64,000 bases of DNA from DASVNK01 sp036383895 (GTDB lineage Bacteria > Verrucomicrobiota > Verrucomicrobiia > Limisphaerales > SXQI01), in the NCBI GenBank assembly GCA_036383895.1, contig DASVNK010000025.1:186001-250000 (forward strand), given 5' to 3'. The notes under the pieces were generated by a model that did no database searches, was not told the DNA's origin, and saw only the letters and a list, made by a program, of their open reading frames with translations. The position numbers and the translations under genes are program-made. Below, in pieces: positions 57,796 to 64,000 of the stretch. Positions within the stretch are counted from its first letter, which is position 1, and every line of letters begins with the position of its first letter.

Positions 57796-59310
57796 ATGCA
57801 TTTGTGCAAATCGGTTCTATGTGGCGCGCTGGCAATGACCTGCGCGCTCGCGGCGGACCGCATCAATCACGAGGGACGCATTCTCGGGCCGGAACCGGCG
57901 GTTACGGCGCCGATTCTTTTCAACACGCCGGAAGCGGATGCCGCTGTTTCAGCGATGCAGGTCATGCCTCGGGACAGCGCGTGGAATGAGGACATTTCGC
58001 GGCGTCCCTTGCTGCCGAATTCCGATGCGATGATCGCGCGCATCATTGCGGACCTGGCGGAGGGAAGGCGCAACTTGCGGGCGTTTCACGAAATGAATTT
58101 CGTGCTCGTGCCGGACAATCAGCCACTCGTTCCGATCAACTTCATCTACTACGGCGACGAGTCGGATCCGAGCCCGTATCCGATTCCGATCAATTTGCCG
58201 ATTGAAACGTGGCCGCGGGAAACCGGCGCGCTCACCTTGGATCAATGGCAGAGAGATGTAAATGAGACTGGAGGAGATCGCCATTCCATTGCTGTGATGC
58301 CAGGCGCTGGGTTCATTTGGGAAACTTGGGTGACGCGATTGACGAGCAGCGGGTGGGAAGCCGGCAACGGCGCGAAGTTTGATTTGAAGTCTAACACGCT
58401 GCGGCCATTTGGGTGGACTTCGGCGGATGCTGCCGGTTTGCCGATGTTTCCGGCGTTGGTGCGCTACGACGAATGCATGCGAGGGATGGTCGAGCACGCA
58501 ATGCGCATTGTAGTGCGCCGTTCAAGGCTCGGGCCAATTTATCCCGCGACGCATCATGCCTCAGTTGGGAATCTGACGGATCCGAACATCCCCGCGATGG
58601 GGCAGCGTGTGCGATTGAAGGAGAGCTTTGTGATTCCGGAGAGCTGGACAATTTTCGAGAAAGCGGTGCTGCGCGGGTTGAAGAAGTACGGCGCGATGGT
58701 AGCGGATAACGGAAATTTCTTTTCGATTTCCGTGACTCCAGACAATCGATATCCCGCGAATGCGTTTTCGCGGCTATCGAGCATTTCGATCACGAACTTT
58801 GAAGTGGTGCAAACGACCGGAGCTAACGAAGGGCCGAGATCACCCGGCGCGCCACTTGCCGAAGCGGGAGCCGATTTCTCAGTGGGAACAAGGACTTCCG
58901 TTGCGTTGAACGGGTTTGTGCAAACGAGCAATGGAACGGGACCGCTAACCGTAGAGTGGAAGATCTATTCGGGACCGGGCATGGCGCAGTTCAGTGATAC
59001 AACACGGACGAACACAAGCGTGAGCTTCGATGCGGCTGGCGAGTATTTGTTGATGTTGAGGGCAGCCGATGGAATTCACACGCCGAGTTATGACACGGTG
59101 CGGGTGCGCGTGAGTGATGGGATCAGCGTGAGCGTGCGGCGGGATGGAGATTCGTTGCGCGTGGAATGGGGCGGTGGCGCGGGCAACTACACGCTCGAAA
59201 GCACGGATGATTTGCGGAATGCGTGGACGAGCGCAGCGACGCTGACAGGGACTGAATATTTGGTTCCGCAGCAAAGTGGGCAGAGATTTTTCCGCGTGAG
59301 GCGCGAGTGA
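57796..59310 (+). CDS. Large exported protein with PKD-like region and shared C-terminal module
   Basis: From the ATG at 57796 (MHLCKSVLCGALAMTCALAADR) the protein has a signal peptide and about 500 residues. The N-terminal 330 residues have no recognised domain but resemble exported hydrolase-like proteins (AFHEMNFVLVPDNQPLVPINFIYYGDES). A PKD/Ig-like segment follows (VALNGFVQTSNGTGPLTVEWKIYSG, FDAAGEYLLMLRAADG). The final 45 residues (YTLESTDDLRNAWTSAATLTG, ending FFRVRRE) match the C-terminal module of the giant protein ending at 40357. It is likely surface-exposed or matrix-associated. Its stop abuts the ligD ligase stop. Confidence 0.7.
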   Translation: MHLCKSVLCGALAMTCALAADRINHEGRILGPEPAVTAPILFNTPEADAAVSAMQVMPRDSAWNEDISRRPLLPNSDAMIARIIADLAEGRRNLRAFHEMNFVLVPDNQPLVPINFIYYGDESDPSPYPIPINLPIETWPRETGALTLDQWQRDVNETGGDRHSIAVMPGAGFIWETWVTRLTSSGWEAGNGAKFDLKSNTLRPFGWTSADAAGLPMFPALVRYDECMRGMVEHAMRIVVRRSRLGPIYPATHHASVGNLTDPNIPAMGQRVRLKESFVIPESWTIFEKAVLRGLKKYGAMVADNGNFFSISVTPDNRYPANAFSRLSSISITNFEVVQTTGANEGPRSPGAPLAEAGADFSVGTRTSVALNGFVQTSNGTGPLTVEWKIYSGPGMAQFSDTTRTNTSVSFDAAGEYLLMLRAADGIHTPSYDTVRVRVSDGISVSVRRDGDSLRVEWGGGAGNYTLESTDDLRNAWTSAATLTGTEYLVPQQSGQRFFRVRRE

Positions 59311-60351
59311 TTACGCTGCTTCTCGCAGGAGACGCAGGGCGCGTCCGCCGCTTTGATCGACCTGATCCATACTGCATTGGCGAGGTGATTTGTCGGGACG
59401 CCAACGAATGAATTTCGTGCCGTGACGGAACCGTCCACCGGTGAAGTGGTCGTAGGCAATTTCGACCACGAGCTTAGGATCAAGCGGTTCCCACTGGCCG
59501 GAACGTTCGGTGGACCAGCGGCTCGGGCCGCCCGGCGCGCGGCCGGTAAAGCCCGGAGTTTTGCGTAGCGCTTCGAGCTTGCGGGTGAGTTCCGCCTTTT
59601 CCGACGCTTTGATCGCGGAGCAAAAACCGACGTGGTGCAGAAGACCGGCTTCGTCGTAGAGACCGAGGAGAATTGAACCGACCAGCTTCGAGTTAGTGCC
59701 GTAGCGGAAGCCGCCGACGACGCAATCGACGCTGCGGATTTGTTTGATCTTCTGCATGCCGGTGCGTTCGCCGGATTTGTAGGGAAGATTGCGGAGCTTC
59801 GCGATGATGCCGTCGAGACTTTCGCCGGGATTTGAGAACCACTTGGTGGCGATTTTCAGATCGGTGGTGGCCGGCGAGAGGAAGATAGAGCCTTCCTTGT
59901 CGAAGTGTTTAGCGGCGAAGGCTTGCAGCTTCGCGCGGCGATTCTCCAGAGGTTCGTTGACGAGAGATTTTCCTTTTTCGTCCACGAGGAGATCGAAGAC
60001 GATCATGATGGCTGGCGTGGCCGCAGCGAGTTTGCGGACGCGGCTTTCGGCGGGATGCAGGCGAAGTTGCAAGTCTTCGAACGAAAGTTTCTGGCCGACT
60101 GGGATAGCGATCTCTGAATCGAGGACGAATTTTTTTGGCATCAGTGTTTTAACCGCTTCGACGAGTTCCGGGAAATAGCGAGCGAGCGGCTGGCCTGCTT
60201 TCGATTGAAGTGCAACTTCGTTGCCGTCGCGGAAAGCGAGACAACGGAAGCCGTCCCATTTGGGTTCGTACTGCCATTCGTCGCCGGTCGGAATTTCGTC
60301 CACGCTGAGTGCTTCCATGGGTGGGAATGGCGGTTGGATCGGGAGGTTCAT
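59311..60351 (-). CDS. LigD-type ATP-dependent DNA ligase domain protein
   Basis: The 346-residue ATP-dependent ligase has the adenylation motif I EPKWDGFR with K31 as AMP acceptor. Motif III-like DLLVDEKGK, motif IV DGIIAKLR and motif V-like GSILLGLYDEAG precede the OB-fold part. The C-terminal WSTERSGQWEPLDPKLVVEIAYDHF is typical of bacterial LigD ligase domains. It would seal double-strand breaks in non-homologous end joining. It overlaps the LigD polymerase gene by 4 bases. No Ku gene is in the window. Confidence 0.92.
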   Translation of the reverse strand: MNLPIQPPFPPMEALSVDEIPTGDEWQYEPKWDGFRCLAFRDGNEVALQSKAGQPLARYFPELVEAVKTLMPKKFVLDSEIAIPVGQKLSFEDLQLRLHPAESRVRKLAAATPAIMIVFDLLVDEKGKSLVNEPLENRRAKLQAFAAKHFDKEGSIFLSPATTDLKIATKWFSNPGESLDGIIAKLRNLPYKSGERTGMQKIKQIRSVDCVVGGFRYGTNSKLVGSILLGLYDEAGLLHHVGFCSAIKASEKAELTRKLEALRKTPGFTGRAPGGPSRWSTERSGQWEPLDPKLVVEIAYDHFTGGRFRHGTKFIRWRPDKSPRQCSMDQVDQSGGRALRLLREAA

Positions 60352-61364
60352 AGTACCTTCGAGAGATCGGCGCGATTGCGAGAATCGGCGACCGGTGCCC
60401 AGAGATCGCCGACCTTTTCGAGACGATCGCGGACGTTCTGCACGGTGAAATCCTCGATGCGGATGCCATCTCGAATTTCATCCCACGTGACCGGCGTCGA
60501 GACCGGAGCGTGCGGTTTGGGGCGGACGGAATAGACCGACGAAAGAGTGCGGCCCCAGGCGTTTTGGTTGTAATCGACAAGGACGTGGCCCTCGGGACGC
60601 TTCGCGATTTTGTATTCGGCGGTGATGAGGTCCGGGTAAAGTTTCTCCATTGATTGCGCGAAACGTTTGGCGAAGGTCCAAACTTCTTTTTGCAGTGGGC
60701 CGCGTTGAATCGGCACGTAAATGTGAATGCCGCGGGAACCGGTAGTTTTAGGAAAGTTGGGAAGATTTAATGCTTCGAGTGCGTCGTGGACGAGCAGTGA
60801 CGTTTTCAGGACATCGTCGAACTCCGCGCCTTTAACCGGATCGAGATCGAAGTGGAGATAGTCGGGACGATTTACATCGTCGCATCGCGCATACCATTGA
60901 TTCAGGTCGATGCACCCGAGGTTCACGACCCAAAGGAGGGAGGGGAGGTCGCGGATGATTGGGAAATCGATGATATTCCCAGAGGAATGTTCGATGGAAC
61001 AGATGTCGATCCATTCTGGGCGTGGAACGGGGGCGCGTTTCTGAAAGAAGAACTCGCCGTAAGCGCCGTTCGGGTAGCGCTTCATGACCATCGCACGATG
61101 TTCAAGGTGCGGCAGAAGGAAAGGTGAAACATCCGCGTAGAATTGGATGAGATCGCCCTTTGTGATTCCGAGGTCTGGCCAGAATGGCTTCTGGAGATTG
61201 GTTAATTTTACGGTTTTACCTTCGACCTCGATTTCGGTGTCGATGGCGTTCGGCGGGATTTCGAAGCTGCGGATGCGTTTTGAGCGGGGTGCCCGAGCGG
61301 AAGTTTTCGGTGCAGGCGAATAGCGCGAGCGGCCGGTTCCACGTTTGCGAACGGTTTGCGGCAT
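60348..61364 (-). CDS. LigD polymerase (primase-like) domain protein
   Basis: The 338-residue protein is the LigD polymerase domain, an archaeo-eukaryotic primase-like enzyme that fills ends during NHEJ. KRYPNGAYGEFFFQKRAP and the metal pair D173/D175 (HFDLDP) are visible, with GSRGIHIYVPI as the second histidine site. A basic 35-residue leader (MPQTVRKRGTGRSRYSPAPK) precedes the domain. It begins one base inside the M48 protease stop (TGATG), and its end overlaps the ligase gene by 4 bases, so pol and lig are separate but coupled. Confidence 0.92.
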   Translation of the reverse strand: MPQTVRKRGTGRSRYSPAPKTSARAPRSKRIRSFEIPPNAIDTEIEVEGKTVKLTNLQKPFWPDLGITKGDLIQFYADVSPFLLPHLEHRAMVMKRYPNGAYGEFFFQKRAPVPRPEWIDICSIEHSSGNIIDFPIIRDLPSLLWVVNLGCIDLNQWYARCDDVNRPDYLHFDLDPVKGAEFDDVLKTSLLVHDALEALNLPNFPKTTGSRGIHIYVPIQRGPLQKEVWTFAKRFAQSMEKLYPDLITAEYKIAKRPEGHVLVDYNQNAWGRTLSSVYSVRPKPHAPVSTPVTWDEIRDGIRIEDFTVQNVRDRLEKVGDLWAPVADSRNRADLSKVL

Positions 61365-62206
61365 CAGCGGAAATCTCCCTGGGCGACGGTGCGTCCGCTT
61401 GCTTTCTCGTATTCTTCAATCGCGCGCGGCATGAACGCCTGGAGGTTTGAAATGCGCGTGCCGTGCGACGGGTGGGTGGACATGAATTCTGGTGGTTGGC
61501 CATTGCCGGCAGCGCGGCCCATGCGTTCCCAGAATGGAATCGCTTCGCGGGGATCATATCCTGCACGCGCCATGTAAAGGAGGCCCATTTGGTCGGCTTC
61601 GACTTCGTGATCGCGGCCGAAAGGAAGAAGGACGCCGTACTGAGCGCCAGCTCCAAGCAACCCCATGATCATTTGGCGTTGTTGGAAATCCATGTCACCG
61701 AGCGAAAAGGAAGCACCAACGATTGCGGTTTGAACGAGTTGGTTTTGGAAGACGCGTTGTGCACCGTGACGAGCGACGGCGTGCGCAACTTCGTGTCCGA
61801 CCACCGTGGCGAGCCCTGCTTCACGTTCCGCAACGGGCAGAATTCCTGTGTAAACGACGATCTTCCCGCCCGGCAGGCAGAACGCATTGATCTGGTCGCT
61901 GTTTACTACGCTAACTTGCCAATTGAACGAATTCGCCGCATTCCCCGTTTGCGCCGCGATATTTGAAGAAACCCGACGCACTGCCTCGGCGGCTGGTCCA
62001 CTTTCGACAACGTCGGACGAGGCCAGGACTTCCTGAAAGGCTTGTAGTCCCAACGATTCCTCCTGCTGAGAAGACATGGCAACGCGCTGGACTTTGCCAG
62101 TTTCAGGATTGGTAAATCTTTCGGCGCTGAGAAATTGAAACAGAATGAAGATGCCCGCGATAACCAGCGGTGCGAGCTTCAGGCCGGTGCGTCCCCTTGA
62201 TGTCAT
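61364..62206 (-). CDS. M48-family zinc metalloprotease, membrane-anchored
   Basis: The 280-residue protein has an N-terminal anchor (LAPLVIAGIFILFQFL), then an M48/Ste24-type protease domain. The zinc motif is HEVAH (138-142) with the third ligand E203 in EVEADQMG. It resembles BepA/LoiP/YggG-like periplasmic proteases of the outer-membrane quality-control system. It lacks a lipobox. It shares one base with the LigD polymerase gene downstream, and its start is divergent from ruvA. Cotranscription with NHEJ genes is odd for an envelope protease. Confidence 0.9.
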   Translation of the reverse strand: MTSRGRTGLKLAPLVIAGIFILFQFLSAERFTNPETGKVQRVAMSSQQEESLGLQAFQEVLASSDVVESGPAAEAVRRVSSNIAAQTGNAANSFNWQVSVVNSDQINAFCLPGGKIVVYTGILPVAEREAGLATVVGHEVAHAVARHGAQRVFQNQLVQTAIVGASFSLGDMDFQQRQMIMGLLGAGAQYGVLLPFGRDHEVEADQMGLLYMARAGYDPREAIPFWERMGRAAGNGQPPEFMSTHPSHGTRISNLQAFMPRAIEEYEKASGRTVAQGDFR

Positions 62207-62332
62207 ATGTTCTCCACTGGAAAAGTCGCATGGCGGGAAACGGGTGCAACTTGGGCGTTCTCCGATTGAGGGGCAAGGCAGTGGATGATGCGGGAACCTT
62301 GAGTTTTGGGCCGGTTCGCTTACAAGAGCGCG

Positions 62333-62932
62333 GTGATTACGTCGTTACACGGAAAGTTGGTCGAAGTGCTGCCCACGCAGGTGACGGTGGATGTGAACGG
62401 CGTGGGGTATGAGTTGCTCATCCCGCTTTCGTCCTACGACAAATTGCCGCAGCCCGGCGGGGAGGTGAAACTTTTGACACATCTTGCAGTGCGGGAGGAT
62501 GCGCATGTGCTGTATGGCTTCATGACCGCGGGAGAACGGGAGTTGTTCCGGATGTTAATTAACACAGTGAGCGGCATTGGACCGAAGATCGCGCTGAATA
62601 TTCTGAGCGGAATGAACGCAGTCGCTTTTCGCGGAGCGGTGGCCAGCGGAGACGTCAAAGCCCTTTCGCAGATCAATGGCGTTGGGAAGAAAACTGCGGA
62701 ACGAATTGTGGTCGAGCTGAAGGATAAAGTCGGGCCAGCCGGCGCTTGGGAAGCGAGTAGTGCACAGCGCGCGCTTTCGCCGGAAGACCAAAAGGTGAAC
62801 GATGCGGTGCTGGCGTTGATCGCGCTCGGTTTCAAACAAGTGGAAGCGCACGATGCTGTCCGCGCCGCGTTGGAGAAACTTGGACCCGCGGCTCCAACAG
62901 ATGCGTTGGTGCGCGCCTGTTTGCGACGGTAA
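62333..62932 (+). CDS. ruvA: Holliday junction DNA helicase subunit RuvA
   Basis: The 199-residue protein from the GTG at 62333 starts VITSLHGKLVEVLPTQVTVDV. This matches the RuvA OB-fold start (MIxxLxGKLV) better than the frame from 62306. The two helix-hairpin-helix motifs (FRMLINTVSGIGPKIALNIL, DVKALSQINGVGKKTAERIVVEL) and a C-terminal three-helix domain (NDAVLALIALGFKQVEAHDAV) are present. It binds Holliday junctions and recruits RuvB. It is not next to ruvB or ruvC. The gap 62207-62332 would hold divergent promoters for ruvA and the M48 gene. Confidence 0.94.
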   Translation: MITSLHGKLVEVLPTQVTVDVNGVGYELLIPLSSYDKLPQPGGEVKLLTHLAVREDAHVLYGFMTAGERELFRMLINTVSGIGPKIALNILSGMNAVAFRGAVASGDVKALSQINGVGKKTAERIVVELKDKVGPAGAWEASSAQRALSPEDQKVNDAVLALIALGFKQVEAHDAVRAALEKLGPAAPTDALVRACLRR

Positions 62933-62996
62933 CACCGGAACGAAGGCAGCGAAAAGCATGGAAAACCGCGCCGGGAATGGCAAGGTATGCGGCTGA

Positions 62997-64000
62997 ATGG
63001 TGCGCCTTTGCACACTTACAATTGCTTTAAGCATTCTGCTGGTTCGCGGCCTCTTGGCGGCCGAACCGGAGGAGGATGCCTTTCAAGCCGCTGCGGCGGC
63101 CTTGCGTGATAAGTTCTACGAACGAGCGGAGGATCAGTTCGGGGCCTTTGCACTGAAGTATCCGGGCTCGACGAATTTAACGCGTGCGATTCTGTTCCAG
63201 GCGCAGGCGCGCCATTTTCAGAAGAAACACGATGCGGCGGTGAGTTTGTTGCAAACGCACCTGCCGAAAGCCGGTGCGCTCGCGGACCAGTTCTTATTAA
63301 TGCTGGGCGAAGCTTTGAGCGCAAAGGGTGACCACGCGGGCGCTTCAGAGCAATACGCCAAGCTGTTCAATGAGCACGCGAGTTCCCCGCTGCGTTTGCA
63401 AGCGGGTTATCTCTACGCTTCGAGTCTTTACGAGCAGAGAAAACTCGATGCGGCAATCGACTTTCTCGGTAAAGCGGACGGCGAGTTCAGAAAACTAGCG
63501 GACGCCGCTCCACAAGATCGCTTTAGTTTTGCGAGCAGATTACTGCTGGCCGATGCACAGTTGGCCTCCGGAAAAGCGAGCGACGCCGTTGCGACCGCGG
63601 CGGCGATAGCACCGGCGGAGGATAAACCGGAGTGGCACTGGGAACGTCTTGATCTGCTCGCGCGCGCCGAACTCGCGCGGACGAACACCGCGGCTGCGTT
63701 AGCGCACCTGACCAACGCGGTCGCTGTCGCGCAGAAGGCGCAGCGGCCGCGCTTGCAGGCGCAGTCGTGGAACCTGGAGGCGGAATTATATCGAAAGGTG
63801 GGCCGGACGACGAATGCGGTCTCGGCTTACGAAAAGATTGCCGGGCTGGAGGGGCTTCCGATCGACCAGCGGCGGCTTGCCGTGTTGAAAACCGTCGAGC
63901 TTCTTTCAGCGAATGGAGCGTTAACGAACGCTATTCAGCGGCTGGAGACTTATCTCGTCGGCGCAACGAACGAACCGGCAGCCGACCTGTTGAAAGTAAA
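62997..64000 (+). CDS. Exported TPR protein, 3' end outside window
   Basis: The ATG at 62997 starts MVRLCTLTIALSILLVRGLL, a signal peptide (cleavage near LAA|EPEE). It is followed by TPR-like repeats (RDKFYERAEDQFGAFALKYPG, AILFQAQARHFQKKHDAAVSLL, AGYLYASSLYEQRKLDAAIDFL). 334 codons are present and the frame is open at the window end. Similar secreted TPR proteins are common scaffolds in the periplasm. An alternative GTG at 63000 is one codon later. No partner gene is visible. Confidence 0.75.
   Translation, partial: MVRLCTLTIALSILLVRGLLAAEPEEDAFQAAAAALRDKFYERAEDQFGAFALKYPGSTNLTRAILFQAQARHFQKKHDAAVSLLQTHLPKAGALADQFLLMLGEALSAKGDHAGASEQYAKLFNEHASSPLRLQAGYLYASSLYEQRKLDAAIDFLGKADGEFRKLADAAPQDRFSFASRLLLADAQLASGKASDAVATAAAIAPAEDKPEWHWERLDLLARAELARTNTAAALAHLTNAVAVAQKAQRPRLQAQSWNLEAELYRKVGRTTNAVSAYEKIAGLEGLPIDQRRLAVLKTVELLSANGALTNAIQRLETYLVGATNEPAADLLKV

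Noticed and set aside
1..64000. tRNA or rRNA genes
   Set aside because: Intergenic stretches were scanned by eye for cloverleaf patterns and rRNA landmarks; none was recognised. A short tRNA cannot be wholly excluded without a search.

Overview
This window looks like a chromosome segment from a Verrucomicrobiota bacterium, probably a soil or freshwater relative of the Pedosphaera/Limisphaerales group. That placement is inference. It rests on a giant delta-60-repeat secreted protein, a short C-terminal module shared by two secreted proteins, sparse Shine-Dalgarno sites, HXXEE-free outer-membrane biogenesis genes (BamD- and LptE-like, so a Gram-negative envelope) and Thr/Asn/Pro-rich exported lipoproteins. 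No rRNA or tRNA was seen.

Layout. 1-3.1 kb: lon (cut by the window edge), hsp20 and a previously hidden 4.5S SRP RNA. 3.1-8.8 kb: an assimilatory sulfate operon read leftwards from a good promoter at 8762-8790 (cysI, cysH, cysD, cysNC). A four-helix-bundle (S23/Avd-type) gene flanked by inverted repeats sits inside it. 8.8-21.5 kb: envelope and exopolysaccharide genes (LptE-like, BamD-like, receiver protein, FHA protein, Wza-like export lipoprotein, BY-kinase with a tyrosine tail, outer-membrane barrel, GT-C membrane protein). Upstream of them is a corA / histidine kinase / sigma-54 regulator string that runs into the GT-C gene. 21.5-31.4 kb: an accessory stretch of small unknown genes, tandem repeats, a structured repeat element, an M23 peptidase and a two-gene nucleotidyltransferase pair resembling a toxin-antitoxin module. 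31.4-36.8 kb: an ABC ATPase, a BamE-like lipoprotein, dnaA with a candidate origin, and glnB-glnA. 37.0-40.3 kb: a stress-type membrane gene set (YqjD/ElaB-like, YqjE-like, DUF3618, YihY).

40.3-50.5 kb: a 1498-residue delta-60/Calx-beta secreted protein, a ClpP-fold lipoprotein, TPR and HEAT proteins, and an ATP-grasp gene with a partner. 50.5-57.7 kb: a CNT nucleoside transporter, a DUF5009-type membrane acyltransferase, a family 2 glycosyltransferase, an exported amidohydrolase and a 48-residue zinc ribbon. 57.8-64 kb: a secreted protein, a split LigD pair (ligase and polymerase) downstream of an M48 protease, ruvA, and a truncated TPR protein.

The most unusual signal is a roughly 100-116 nt element present three times on the plus strand (27642, 50562, 56253). 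All copies share a conserved CGGA-loop hairpin with compensating stem changes, an outer closing stem of different sequence in each copy, and an ATG a few to about 30 bases after the last stem. Next are the inverted-repeat-bounded S23/Avd cassette inside the sulfate operon, the nucleotidyltransferase pair at 30311-31415, the exported ClpP-like protein, and an identical nonapeptide (MKPRHSSNQ) at or near the N terminus of two neighbouring stress membrane proteins, encoded by different synonymous codons.
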